Positions 24,720 to 37,015 of a DNA stretch of 64,000 nt are shown piece after piece; within the stretch, counting starts at the first letter, position 1, and the number at the start of each line of letters is the position of its first letter. Source of the stretch: Lutraria lutraria (Eukaryota > Mollusca > Bivalvia > Venerida > Mactridae); contig OZ026842.1 in the NCBI GenBank assembly GCA_964023205.1, forward strand, positions 34,921,501 through 34,985,500, read 5' to 3'. Made by a program: the position numbers and the translations under genes. Below the pieces are notes generated by a model. It saw only the letters and a list, made by a program, of their open reading frames with translations, did not search any database and was not told the origin of the DNA.

Positions 24720-26562
24720 CAATACATATGCAGATAAATCTATGATTCACTTACATGAGTCTATAATACATAATCAGTTCGGTTTCCAAAAAGGAAAGTC
24801 TACAACAGGCTGTATATTTTTATTACATGCTATTATATCAAAAAACGCTTGTTAGTAAAAGGAAGCTACATTGTGCATTTTTGGACTACGAAAAGTGCTT
24901 TGATAAAATAAATAGAACTTACTTATGGCAAAAACTGATATCACAACATGTAAGCTCTAAAATTGTTAGAGCTCTTCAGGCAATGTATAACTCAGTTAGG
25001 TCTTGTATTCGATACAAAAACAGCACATCGAATTTTTTTTCTTCAAATATTGGGGTAAAGCAAGGAGACCCAAGTTCAAGTTTGCTTTTCCTGTTTTTTC
25101 GTGAATGACATGCTATCTAGTATAAATACGAATATGGAAGGAATTTTTTCAATTGATGAGATGCAAGTTTTTATGTTGTTATTTGCAGACGACTCTGTGT
25201 TGTTTGCCTTAACATCACAATCACTTCAATCAATGTTAGATGATGTTGAAATATATTGTTATATGTGGGGTATAAAAATCAATACACTCAAAACAAAAAC
25301 AATGATTTTTGAGAAAGGTAGAGGCACTACCCACAATTTTGTATTTTGTGAAACGGAACTTGAACAAGTAAAAACATTCAAATATTTAGGAACCCACCTG
25401 TTCAAAAATGGTTCGTGGTATAGAACACAAAAGCGGATAGCACAGCACTCTTCTTATGCTCTACATAACTTGTTCATTGTTTTTAACCAACTAAATATGT
25501 CCTCACATGATAAATGTAGACTATTTGATAGTTTAGTAGGGTCTATCTTAAACTATAATGCTGCGGTATGGGGCTTTCATGACTCTAAACATATAGAACT
25601 CATACATTGTAAGTTCCTGAGAAAGATTATTCATGTCAAAAAGTCCACAATTAGATTGTTTATATGGTGAAACAGGGCGATTTTCAATGAAAGTTGTAAG
25701 GCAGTTCATTTTAATTAGTTACTGGCTAAAACTCTTGACAACCACCAATCCCATATTGAAGAGTGTTTATAAAATGTTAGCAATGGATGCTGATATGAAT
25801 ATCACATATGACAATACGAACTGGGCTTTTAATATTAAAACATTATTAAACAATATTGGTATGACTGACGTGTGGAATAATCAGTTTACATGTACACCTA
25901 TTAAACAACGAATTACTGATATGTACAAACAATCATGGTATGCAAGAATCAATAATTCAACGAAACTTTCTTCTTATTGTTTATTTAAACATGATTTTAA
26001 CATTGAAACATATCTCAATTCAATAGTTGAAAACAAATATAGAATTTCTCTAAGTAAGTTAAGAATGTCTGCACACGACCTTGCTATAGAAACAGGCAGG
26101 TATACCAATGTTGATAGACAGAATAGAAAATGTTTAGCCTGTTCGATGGATGTGGTAGAAAATGAATACCACTTTGTATTAGCTTGTCCTAAATACAGAG
26201 ATCTTAGACTGAAGTATTTTGCTCCATAATATTGTAGATGGCCGACATTGAATAAATTTATATCTTTATTAAGCTGTAAGTCCGAACGCACAATAAATAA
26301 CTTAGGAAAATTTGTCTACCATGCTTTTAGATTGAGATCACAAGTACAATAAGAAAATACTTTTAATATCAATGATATCCATGTATAAGCCTTGAAATAT
26401 ATGCATACAAAAATATACATATATGCAAGCCAATTTGTTCTTCAGAAAAAGTTCTAGAGTTGTTTGAATTTGTGTTTTTTTCACTATTGTTTGTTTGTTA
26501 GGCTATAAATATGTGAATATTTAACGCTGAATAAACATTATGTTATGTTATGTTATGTTACT
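24720..26562 (+). mobile_element. 5'-truncated non-LTR retrotransposon (LINE), RT to 3' tail
   Basis: The reading frames encode a non-LTR reverse transcriptase from finger block 2a onward. NQFGFQKGKSTTGCIF starts near 24775, block A is FLDYEKCFDK, block B is GVKQGDPSSS, and the catalytic FADD is at about 25186-25197. A C-terminal Cys/His knuckle (CLAC ... HFVLAC) lies at about 26130-26190. The frame is broken near 25100 and 25640. There is no endonuclease or ORF1. The 3' end is aataaacattatg followed by tandem ttatg units to 26562, as in LINEs that end in short tandem repeats. It is a dead copy. Clade (CR1/L2-like) is inferred only. Confidence 0.85.
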
Positions 26563-27296
26563 TACTGATATGCATAAAGAGAAAAAAGCGCAAAAAACAC
26601 ATTTTGAGTAATCCAGTGAAAGGCTCATTCTCTTTTAATTTTAGACGTATGTGACATTGACATATTAAGTAACTTTCACGTTGTGTCACTATTACGTTTC
26701 ACCCTATGTCAAAGACACGTTTTTCGGACATGGAATTGCACAATTGAAAACACTCAAACATATGTATGGCTAAAAAACTTTATTCAAACGATCAATGAAT
26801 ATTCTATACATTCAACGAACATATATTTTCATCTTACACTTCGTGGTGTAAAGTTTACGTAAGCATTTCGTATTATTACTGTAAATACGCCCATTAACGC
26901 GCATGATACATAGTCTATTTTTCATTCAATGAACAAAACCCGTTTTTTACGAGCACCAGGTTTATCTCGAGCAAAAAGTCTGGTCCAATAACTCCTCGAG
27001 ATAACGAGGTTATACTGTATTTTGTTAAATTTCCAAAGGTAGTCTCCTTTACAATGGTCTGTTCACAATTAAGATACTGGTCTAAAAGTTATCGCGTCGC
27101 ATAGGAAGACGATAGTCCGCGGGTGGTATATTGCAGCGATACATATACATACTTGTAATGAACATACATATTTATGTATATTCTACATCGATATTATATG
27201 ATAGAAAATTCTACGTATACTAACGTGCTGAGAATTACCACGGCGGGGAATCAGCGAATCACGTACGTGACTTTATATTACGCTATACTGCACGGA
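26563..27296. other. Non-coding stretch ending in an element terminus
   Basis: Near 26940-27018 tatctcgag phrases end in gaggttatactgta, a candidate TIR partner of the tract at 23792. Nothing else is recognised. Confidence 0.35.
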
Positions 27297-27612
27297 AAAT
27301 GGCGGATGTCAGCTCTCGGTAAGTTACACTTTTCTATTTCTGTTGATTTTTATTACCATTTCTTACCACCGAAACATGCCCTATCATATCGCTAGTCAAA
27401 TTCCGCGTAGCGACCACTGTAGCTTGCATATCTGCATTGCCTTTTAATATCCACATCAGGTAGTGTTCTGTGAAGTTTAGCTTGTCAAATTGTTCTCCAC
27501 GAAATGATTTACAGGTAATCTCCGCGGAATTTAACTCTCTTTATGATAGGGTATGTTTCGGTGGTATGAAATGGCAATGGAAATCAACAGAAATGAAAAA
27601 TCCGCCATGATT
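27297..27612. repeat. Inverted duplication, about 110-bp arms
   Basis: The left arm (27297-27415) starts aaaatggcggat and contains tttctgttgattt and ccaccgaaacatgccctatc. The right arm (27505-27612) carries the same phrases in reverse complement, ending ccgccatgatt. The spacer is about 90 bp. It is likely a fold-back element. Confidence 0.65.
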
Positions 27613-27934
27613 ACTAATTCGTGAAAAGTTCTGCGTGTTTCGTGAAAATAATATTTCTGTGCATAAATAATGATGACAATGCTTTTAAGGTTAGTGGTAA
27701 TCTTACAAGGGTATATCGCAACGTATTTGTTCAGCCGTGCAGGTTATATTGCAACACACAACGCGATACTAGCTGTTGCATTTGGTACACCTCGATGGCG
27801 TCTAATCAGGACTAGAACGACTGTACCTGGTAAGCCGACATTCAAACCACGTAATTAGAATTTCATGGATGTAAAACTGACAAATATGACGGCCTGCATG
27901 GTTGTTGGTGCGAACATGTTGCAGTGCATCATAG

Positions 27935-28300
27935 ACAGCAATCTCTACCCAGAGTTGTCGTTCCTTTCCAATCCAGACACACCTCTGTCAGCGTCTCAAT
28001 GCCAAGATTCTTGGCCAACTACACTTGGATCAATGACATTCTTTTGTGAATACTTTATACATACTTATTAGATGTCGTAATTAAATAATTCATACTGTTT
28101 CCTATCAATTAGTTTAAGTATGCGATATACTTTCATATAAACAAAACTACCTATTTTAGTTTTATTTCGAGGTGTTGTCACCATTTGAAATCACGTGTAT
28201 GTCATTGTGAAGCCGGACTACTTTTTAGACGTTGACAGAGGTTAGTGTGAGCGTAGCGGAAACGACAACTTTGGGTAGAGATTGCAAAGACAGAGTCAAC
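27935..28300. repeat. Inverted repeat pair with about 30-bp arms
   Basis: At 27939, agcaatctctacccagagtt and gtcgttcc are mirrored at about 28260-28290 by acgacaactttgggtagaga and ttgc. It probably marks the ends of a short fold-back element. ORFs between the arms show no domain. Confidence 0.45.
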
Positions 28301-28952
28301 AAGAATCGATTTATTGGCGCGACGTTAATCCTGACACAATAAAAGCCACACAAAATTAAGAAAATGACGATTAAGTATTACGAAAAGGAACATGCTTTTA
28401 TGTTGTATGTCGCTATTGGAAGTTGAACATACACGACATAACTCTTCAATATTAAATATTTATATAAACATTAAAAAAACAATACATAAGTCAGCGGTGT
28501 ATACCATTGCCATTACGAATGTACACAAACGGTCAGGGGTTGAACGTTTAAAAATACGTTACATATCTATAGGAGTTTCAGATAATCTAAAAAAATCAAA
28601 TAATGAGACAGAAATATTTGTTCAGCTAATGGACAAGCATAATATTAACCACTAGTATCAGGGACAACAATGTATATACATGTATACACAATATATATAT
28701 ATTGCCCGTGAAACAATGCGATCGAAGTGAAATACAATAAAAAACAATTATTATGTCCAAAGAAATTGATTATAAAATGGTGTTGTATTCAAGCGATCCC
28801 ATACAACTAGCATCAGAATACTGGGAACGACTCTGTCTTAAAATATGTATATGGTATTAGTCCAGTTAATCTGTATCTATCCGACTGTAGGCGTTGACAT
28901 AAAACCATTCAATATACTAAAATGAAATCATACATTATTTTGCAGGAATCAC
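28301..28952. other. 3' flank of receptor B
   Basis: The phrases aatatttgttcagctaatgg (28612) and gactgtaggcgttgacat (28883) recur downstream of A and E. Together they delimit the 3' part of the duplicated receptor unit. Confidence 0.5.
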
Positions 28953-30245
28953 TCACAGCATAGAGGTATTAGTATTCATGATGTACACAACAGAGTTGAT
29001 AACATTCATAAAAATGAACATGGATAAAGCTATCCAGTCACACATGTAACTGATGTTCTTCCATGTGATCGGCGAACCATCAGATTTGATATCATGCATA
29101 TCTTTTAAACGAATCTCATCCTCAATGTTGCATACATCCTTGCTTTGGGCTTGCTCTTTTTCGTTCAGTTTATTCTTGAGCGGCTGTACCTTAGTGACTC
29201 TACAAGAATAACACGTCAACATACGGAACAAACATTGCAACCATTTTGGCACTGGACAATGCTCATCTTTGTGATAAAGATTGAGATTCAGAATTGTACA
29301 AAGAACAATCAATACACAAATAAGTAAATCCACAAAGAGTTTGTATGAAATTAACGGAGTAGGTTCAGGATTTTGAGGTAGCATGTCACTTACGATTGTC
29401 ATGTACACGGCAATAGCCAACAAGGTAGTGATACAGTATCCAATCCGCTCTCCAGACTCGGGAGAAAGAAGGAAAACAAAAACGTTAACAATACTCAACA
29501 ACAGAATTGGCATAAGTATGTTCATAACAACAAGTGCAGATTTTCTCTTTAGATGAATGGTGAAATTAAGCTCTGGTTTACCACCTGAACCCATAGTTTC
29601 GGTCGTGATATCCGAACCGGTTAGATCCCATAAAGCATTGGGCGTATATATGTCCAGCCTGACTTTCGACATCAATGGGATCAGCATTACTTCTGTTCTT
29701 GCATAACCAACTGATACAAACTTAATCGAACAAGATTGACTATCAAATGGGAATTTTCGCATATTCACTGAGCATGTACTTTCTATCAACCCGGCGGGCA
29801 TCCATTCCACAGAGCCAGTTTCCTCAATTCTGACCCTGTCTGATGAGCTCCCAATAGTCGAAACCCTGTCTGAAGGAGTTGATAAAATGAGCTCTGGTGA
29901 CCAGACATCATCAAGTGAGACCGTGATAGTTGACGTTCCGTTATAGTCAGATGAGCTCCACTTTAATTTTTCGTCCGTCCAGGCTACACGCAATGCGCCA
30001 ACAATTGAAAATTTCTCATTTACTTCATCAAAACTTTGTATTGTCTTCAGGAACATTAAAACCGTTGCGTTTATCGTAGAATCTTGGTCAACAATCGGTC
30101 GAACATTCTTGTTGTAATTGGCGAATAGATTTGAATGCAAGGTGTAAACGTCGTCCATGGTTGGACCTGCCATCACAGAATTCACTGACAGAGACATAAT
30201 ACTCGTTAGCTTCAGTAAAAGCCCCAATACTTCTCGAAAATCCAT
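28953..30245 (-). CDS. Cys-loop ligand-gated ion channel subunit, nicotinic-receptor-like (paralogue B, intact)
   Basis: A single uninterrupted 430-codon ORF encodes a complete pentameric-channel subunit. Residues 1-26 are a signal peptide. The ligand-binding domain carries loop A (W115, P117), loop B (W148 in SVEWMPAG) and the diagnostic Cys-loop C158-C172 (13 residues apart, with FPFD). M1 is near 237-260, M2 near 265-290 (GERIGYCITTLLAIAVYM), M3 near 298-321 and M4 near 401-423. The E in GER before M2 fits a cation-selective pore by family knowledge. Loop C (about 210-235) lacks the vicinal cysteine pair of nAChR alpha subunits, so it is non-alpha-like or has another agonist. The gene has no intron, unlike classical nAChR genes, suggesting retroposition before tandem copying. 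It is the only fully intact member here. Expected location is the plasma membrane; the ligand is unknown. Confidence 0.92.
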   Translation of the reverse strand: MDFREVLGLLLKLTSIMSLSVNSVMAGPTMDDVYTLHSNLFANYNKNVRPIVDQDSTINATVLMFLKTIQSFDEVNEKFSIVGALRVAWTDEKLKWSSSDYNGTSTITVSLDDVWSPELILSTPSDRVSTIGSSSDRVRIEETGSVEWMPAGLIESTCSVNMRKFPFDSQSCSIKFVSVGYARTEVMLIPLMSKVRLDIYTPNALWDLTGSDITTETMGSGGKPELNFTIHLKRKSALVVMNILMPILLLSIVNVFVFLLSPESGERIGYCITTLLAIAVYMTIVSDMLPQNPEPTPLISYKLFVDLLICVLIVLCTILNLNLYHKDEHCPVPKWLQCLFRMLTCYSCRVTKVQPLKNKLNEKEQAQSKDVCNIEDEIRLKDMHDIKSDGSPITWKNISYMCDWIALSMFIFMNVINSVVYIMNTNTSML

Positions 30246-30380
30246 GTTTTTTATCCGTTATATAAATTGTGTCTCACGAATGCTGATTAATTAGCCTATT
30301 ACGAATATCAATTTCTCACGAATGCCGATTAATTAGGCTATTACGAATGTCGATTTTTCACGAATGCCGATTAAATTACA
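30246..30380 (-). promoter_or_regulatory. 5' flank of receptor B: TATA-like site and 42-bp tandem repeat
   Basis: Just upstream of the start codon, on the minus strand, atttatataa (30258-30268) resembles a TATA box. It is only about 20 bp from the ATG, so a start driven by it would give almost no 5' UTR. Beyond it, 30275-30380 holds about 2.5 units of a 42-bp repeat, beginning on the plus strand cacgaatgc(t/c)gattaatt. Diverged units of the same repeat precede paralogue E (43198-43290) and the former start of C (34360-34470). Conservation at the same position in three units is suggestive of, but does not prove, a regulatory role. Confidence 0.4.
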
Positions 30381-31650
30381 TTTCCCAATGAAGATTTCTC
30401 ACTAATGAATGTCCTTTGATAATTACTAGTAATCATCAATACTAGGCAGACATGAAGACTTATCGCGGAGAATAACGAAACAGTTTTCCTCGAATTTTAT
30501 GTTAAACCATCCCTCAACGGTTAAGTATGAAATGGTTGCATTGAAAACATGCAAAACCACAACTAGTAGACATTAGCTGAAAATTACAGAAACTTGTCGT
30601 GAACGAATTAAAAAATAACGGCACAAGTTTCTGATTTTTTTTTTCAGACACAGGATGAGCTCTTTAGTCTGATGTTAATATCAATTTGATTTTTTTTTCA
30701 TATTCACTACACTAATAATATCGGTATATTGGATACCTGAAACATGGACGTCATGTGATCAAAAACAATACATTTAACACTTTTACAGTCCTCATGTAAA
30801 TCGAAGTATTCAATGCAGGGTAAACACTTTTTTAAGTTCAATTATTTTTTTCTGATGAAGTGATTAACTTTTAAAAATAAGTAATACAATGGGTAAATAT
30901 AGCCTAACCTATTAATTAAATCAATATCGTATTAAGATTTAAGATTATTTGACGTTGGCAATAATCATGCTTTGAAAAAAGTGTATACGAGGGTTGATAA
31001 AAAATTAAGGTTAAACCTCATTTAAGAACAACTTTTGATATTTAGACCACTTCATAAAATCGATTACAAAAATGTACATGTATGTCAGGTAATGCAAGTA
31101 AGGATATTACTATAATATCATTTATAATGCAACTGTTTTATCATTATAAATGTTATTTCAAAAACATCATGAACTTGTTTATCTGTTGTTTATCGGCCCA
31201 TGCGACAGCTATGGTCATGTACACATGCTTTTAGTATACCGTACGTAATCTGTTTTAATGATATGTAAAACTGTAAAGCGCCTTTGAATGATATTTTTAA
31301 CGAAAGAAGTAAGTACATTTGTGTATGTAAGTATGTTATAATAATAATAATTCTTTCAGGACCATCCAAAAGAGATGGGAGACAGATAAAGGGAAAACCT
31401 GGCCAAATGGATCATTTTGATGTAAGAAAGACGGTGCTCGATCACCATGCTAAATTATACTGTCGTGAAGCTGCTTTCGCTTTGTCAAGAGTCCAGATTT
31501 AGCTCAGTATAAAATAATAAAAACAAATTATCCGGCAGTTTAATTCCAATAATTAACTTGTTATTTAGAATGGCAGAAGTATGAATAAACAATGGTACTA
31601 TCGAATGACATTCGGTACACCATTACGTATAATTAATTTGTCAACATTAA
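30381..31650. repeat. Upstream block of receptor B
   Basis: Homology to the 5' flanks of A, C and E is traced by gaacgaattaaaaaataacg, gtatacgagggttgat, gaagctgctttcgctttgtc and atttagctcagtat. No ORF with a domain is present. Confidence 0.6.
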
Positions 31651-32429
31651 TATCTTAGCCTTTGGCAGGAAGAAAACACGTATCCAAAACGTTTTGTATC
31701 GCACAAAATAATTATATTAGATATTTTTGTATAGTTTTCAAAGTTTATTAATGTTGTAACATGTATAAAGCCATCATATTTGTTTTGATCAGAAATGATC
31801 ACTGAACAAATATACATAAAATGGGTGTATCGATGTATAGATATATCGATGTATAGATATATAATTGTATTTGGTGGGTTGTGGTATGCATGTACGTGAT
31901 TTCCAAATTTTGCTGTCTAAAACCCATTTGTGCCTTTGGTCCTGTTAATAGGACACATTTATTGGCATTTGTGCAGCATGTTGGTCAGTAATTAATTCTG
32001 ACTGTGGCGAGTATCCGAGTACTCGGGTAATCACGAATCAAATTGAAAAATCGATTATGAATAATCGTGATTATTAAGATTCGTGGTTCGCGATCTGGTT
32101 TTTTTATCAATTAAAAGTGTATTCTTTGTTCTTAAAAATCCCTTTTCTCCGAATAAATATTGTCACATCATGGACTACTTTGTTTGCCAAGATGTCCAAT
32201 CGGTTCTTTAAATATCGATGCTGGTAAATTAATTAACTGGAAGAGAGTATGTGTAAATTTAAGCCATAGAACAATTTATATTGATTTACTTCATTATTCC
32301 TAAAAGAAATCAAATTTAACTGTCTTCAGGGCTGCGGTTTTTAAGTTTTAGATTGGTTACTTGATAACAAAAGATTCGTAATTCGATTTGTGGATCGTAA
32401 GTGTTGAATCGTGGATTGGATCAGATCGC
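31651..32429. other. Sequence replacing the 3' end of receptor C
   Basis: An AT-rich tract contains a tandem atcgatgtatagatat (31828-31862). A pair of inverted phrases (aatcacgaatcaaattgaaa at about 32029; ttcgtaattcgatttgtgg at about 32374) may bound a decayed element that removed M4 and the 3' flank of paralogue C. Confidence 0.4.
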
Positions 32430-33195
32430 CACTTGCTTTGGGCTTGCTCTTTTTCGTTCAGTTTATTCTTGAGCGGCTGAACCTTGGTGAATCTACGAGA
32501 ATAACACGTTAACTTACGGAACAAACATTGCAACCATTTCGGCACTGGACAATGCTCATCTTTGTGATAAAGACTGACATTCAGAATTGTACAAAGAACA
32601 ATCATTACACAAATAAGTAAATCCACAAAGAGTTTGTATGAAATTAACGGAATTGGTTCAAAATGTTGAGGTAGCATGTCACTTACGATTGTCATGTACA
32701 CGGTTATAGCCAACAAAGTGGTGATACACTATCCAAACCGCTCCCCAGACTCGGAAGAGAGACGGAAAACAAAAATGTTAACAATACTCAACAACAGAAT
32801 TGGCATTTATAAGTAGATTTATAAGAACAAGTGCGGATTTTCTCTTCAGATGAGACCGTGATTGTTGTCGTTCCGTTGTAGTCAGATGAGTTCCACTTTA
32901 ATTTTTCATCTGGCCAGAATACATGTATTGCGACGAATGAAAATGTCTCATTTACTTCATCAAAACTTTGTATTGTTTTCATGAACATGACAACATTTGC
33001 GGTTATCGCAGAATCTTGGTCAACAATCGGTCGAACATTCTTATTGTAATTAGCGAATAGATTAGAATGTAAGGTGTAAACGTCGTCCATGGTTGCACCT
33101 GCAAACACAGGATTCACTGACAGAGACATAACACACGCTAGCTTCAGTAAAAGCCCGAATACCACTAGAAATTGAAGGGGTCCATGCAAAACCAT
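32430..33195 (-). pseudogene. Cys-loop channel paralogue C (multiply broken)
   Basis: Homology to B and E is high but the gene is destroyed five ways. The TIR of a transposon abuts the first codons, replacing the natural start (TIR-encoded MVLHGPLQ then FLVVFGLLLKLACVMSLS). About 358 nt between loop A and loop C are deleted near 32852, removing the Cys-loop. A 4-bp insertion sits near 32808. An in-frame TAG lies in M2 near 32731. Homology ends at the M3-M4 loop (QAQSK, about 32430), so M4 is lost. Two open pieces remain, 32788-33195 and 32357-32716. It is closest to paralogue E, which it resembles in the flank as well. Confidence 0.88.
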
Positions 33196-34344
33196 GCATA
33201 ACTACACTTTTGGTCAAAAATGAGTTAGAACCTTTTTTTACATACAACAGAACATTTCCCACCTGATTAACTCTCCTCTATCCGCATATTCTCCTGTTTT
33301 AGAGTTAAAAATGGTATTTTGTCAATACAAGATTGAACCTAACTCATCATATTGAACTTAGGTCATTTCTAGCACAAACTTGATACATTTGATGTTGTGA
33401 AAACCGTTTGCATGCACGACTTACCAAGTTATCTTTTTTCGCAATTTTTAGCACTAAATTGGTAAGATTTACAGCTATAATATATCTTTTATGTTTAACT
33501 AATATTTATCTACCTATTTGTCTTATATTTTGCACAAACAACAGCACAAAAGGATTTGAAATTGCAAAACATGTGTTTTTTTTGTATGATGGAGGTCTTT
33601 TCTTGCATAAACAAATTTTCTATGACCTTTAGCATTGATATTTCTAAAAATCTATATTATGTATTGTCTTTCCATTGAAATAGAAAGAAACTGTTTGAAA
33701 GCAAGATAGCATAATGTTTTTATTAATGAATAAGTACTAACTACCTACTCAACACAAAAATACATGATGCCTGATGTTTAAATATTAAGGATGATGCAGC
33801 CCCTTCCCAATTCATTATTCATTATCCAGGTCTTTTAAATGGTATTTTTAATAGCTTATTCAGTATTTCAAGCAGTAGCTTTTAATAGTACTCAGAATTC
33901 AGGAAGTTACTTTAATGCGGTTGCATAACATAAAGCATTCAAGTGAAAACATAGATTGTATTATGTATTAAGATGTCAAAAAGTTTTAATATTCGGTATT
34001 TAAAGAACGTTTTCAATCCTTATTGAATATATTGTAAATACAAGATAAAGTTTATAGGACATATCAAGCTTTGCAGCTCTTAAACAAGCCTTAAATGCAA
34101 ACCCCGACATGATTTTATTGACTTAGGACCTTTCTTGCATAACATTTTGTGACGAAAAACTGATTCTTTGCTATAACAATACTGCCAAAGACGGGAAACT
34201 TTGTAATAGCACTGCTTAAATAGATATCAATCTATTGTAGCAATGATCTTTTAATATTACACACTTTTCCAAAATTTTACAAAAATGCGTTTTTCCAACA
34301 TATTTGCTAAATGTAGTTATGTATGGTTTTGCATGCACCCCCTC
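33174..34344. mobile_element. Non-autonomous DNA transposon inserted at the start of receptor C
   Basis: The 1,171-bp element has inverted termini of about 33 bp, each containing gcatgcaaaacca- or ccatgcaaaacca-type sequence followed by ataactaca. AATT directly flanks both ends (33170-33173 and 34345-34348), and paralogue E has a single AATT at the corresponding site (ctagaaattcc). The 4-bp duplication is therefore directly visible. Only a short ORF is present and no transposase is recognised. A second, terminal copy lies at 18326-18637. The superfamily is not assigned. Confidence 0.85.
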
Positions 34345-36395
34345 AATTCCATACCTTTAAATTGTGTTTCACGAATGTCGATTTCTCACAAATGCCAATT
34401 ATTGACCTATCACGAATGCCTATTAAATAATCTACCACGAATGTTGATTCCTAACTAATGCTGATTCAATTGTCTCTAACATTGAAGATGTCTCACTTTT
34501 AAAAATTTCTGACGAATGTCCATTAATAATTTATCACCAATACTGAAACGCGAAGAATAATAAAAAAGTTTCCTACAACTATTATTTCAAACAATTTCCT
34601 AAAAGTTATAAATGAAATGCTAGCATTGAAAACATTCAGTATAGTGTCTAGTAAAAGCTAACAATTATTTATATAACATAATTTTTCATGAACGAATTAA
34701 AAAATGATGGCACAAATTTCAGATATTTTTCGGACACAGTATGAACACTCTAGTCAGACGTCCAAGAGAAATTTCATTTAATAATTGACTGTTTTATGTT
34801 AACGACACTAACAATGGCGGTGTTAAGGATACTGGAAACATTAAGGTCATATGATTTACAACAATGCACTCAACAGGTCTCTTTTCGATGAAAGACAAAT
34901 ATGTTTGTAGTTCAGTTTAATTCTTCGGACGAGGTGATTAACCTTATACGGTGTGTCGCTCGGATTATTTATTAGATAATTGAGGATAATTGTTCGTCAA
35001 TGAGCTTGCTTTGGAAACAGTATATACGAGGGTTGATCAAGTTAATGTTTAACTTCACTTGAGGACCACTTTATTAATCAGACCATTTTATTAGAACTAC
35101 TGGATACATGTCAGGTAATACAGGTCATGATATACTAGTAATATGATTAATATCGCCATTGTTTTATGATACAGCTATGTATGATTCCTCAGCTAAAATA
35201 ATAAGTTTTGAATTTAGAGACAGATCGTGCGTTTTATTGACATGAACCCTTGTCTTATGGTAATAAAGGTGACTTTGATCAACATGTACAAATGTACATA
35301 TTTTACTCCAGTGTCACAACAAATCATGTAATACAGGAAAGTCACATCACACAAATAATATACATCTTCGGCTTTACAAATATATCGAAAGCTCATACAC
35401 GCCCGTGATCTTGATATCATAAAATAATTGCAATACATGTGCATTATGTTTAAAGACTTTTTGGGTAAATTTCAGGCTGTAAACCTTACAAGTGTTGATG
35501 GATTCTGTACCAGTATCAACATTGTCGTCCACTTCTCAACATGGATGATCAGCCGCGATGTCTTCCGCTTAATCGTCACAGGAAAGTTGTGCCACCCAAG
35601 GATCACAGGGTCCCGGCTGACTGGTGTTTTTTTTATCAAATTATTGTCTTCAAGTTTACTCTACATGGAATATTGATTAAAATGGCTCTGCTTCAATTTA
35701 TCAGAGGTGTTAATAAATGGTCCTTAGGATGTAAGAGTTACTGTGCGCAACCAAAATGCTACATTATATTTTCATGAAGCTGCTTTCGGTATGTCAGGGG
35801 TCTATATTTAGCTCAGCATGGAATAAAAACAGACCAAATATTGACGAATGTTCAATGAATAGTTAACTTGTCATTTATAATAGGTCAGATTTCGTTGACC
35901 GAAGTGAATAAACAATGCTAATATCGAATAACATCCGCTACACTATTACGTATAATCATATACTAGTAGTCAATATTCCTATCTTAGCACAAGCATGTAT
36001 GACTATTTTTGTAACTCCATTTAGATTATAATGTTGATACAAAAATTACTATACTACTCAAAATTTGATAAGGATCACTTTTTATTCTATATGGCATTAT
36101 CGTCGATTTTGGATTACATACATAAGAAATGAATTTTGATTATTTTCAAAGATACTTGCATATCATGAATGCAACATGTAATCCATACATTAAATCATTC
36201 GAGCGTTACGAGCGTCGAAATGAGGACAGGGTCAAAATTAGACATTTTATGGGTATATGTGTTGGGAATAGAAACTTTGAGGAAAATGGGAAAAAGTGCT
36301 AACTTTTGTGTATAGTATCGAGACTGATGTCCTCGTGCGTCAAAAACAGCCTGACATCGACTCCTCATGCTTCTAATGAGCCGTCGAATCTTAAA

Positions 36396-36975
36396 TTATG
36401 GGATTCGAACCCATTTTTCCGGATGTGCCTCTCTGAGCTGACTGGTGGTTGTTGGCTGGATAGGACGCTCAGATATCGCTCTCTGCAGCATATCCCAGAC
36501 GTGTTCGATGGGATTTAGGTCCTGAGATCGAGCGGACCAGTCCATTCGAGCAATAGTTTCCCATTCAAGGTACTGATTGGTGTTAATGACCCTATGAGCG
36601 CGGGCAGTATCGTCGATGAAAATGAATTCCGGACCAATAACACCTTCGTATGGACGAACATAAACTTCCAAGACCTCATTTACGTACCTAGCAGCTGTGC
36701 GCGTGCCATTATCAACGACTTGTATGTCTGTTTTTCCCTTGACGTTAATGCCTGCCCAAACCATAACTGAGCCACTACCATAGCGGTCATGCTCGGCAAT
36801 ACAAACTGGCTCAAAGCGGTAAGTTCTCATTCTCCAGACTCTAGCACGTCTATTTGTGAAATCAACACAGATCATGGACTCGTCAGAGAAGAATACAGGA
36901 GTCCAGTCTTGTAGGGTCCATCCAACATGGTCATGAGCCCATTGTAGATGCTCTCTAACATGTTGCGGTCACAAA
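36396..36975 (-). pseudogene. Tc1-like transposase remnant, left arm
   Basis: The open part (36396-36875, 159 codons) plus in-frame codons up to about 36975 cover the catalytic core. The first Asp is in FFSDESM, the second in FIFIDD, and the Glu in NPIEHVWD, with the 34-residue spacing of the DD34E class. The N-terminal DNA-binding domain is absent. An Ala and Gln replace usual residues near RSQDLNP, and no start codon is upstream. Non-functional. Confidence 0.85.
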
Positions 36976-37015
36976 AGGACCTACACGTCGTTGAAAATGG
37001 CACGTAAATGAGATC

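Noticed and set aside
27297..27330. Candidate protein-coding first exon (ATGGCGGATGTCAGCTC then GTAAGT)
   Set aside because: The same start is repeated in an inverted arm at 27612, which marks a fold-back repeat, and no following exon is recognisable.
36390..36420. B-box-like phrase gggattcgaacccat suggesting a tRNA
   Set aside because: It is part of the Tc1 transposase 3' region, repeated at 37264, with no A box at the right distance.
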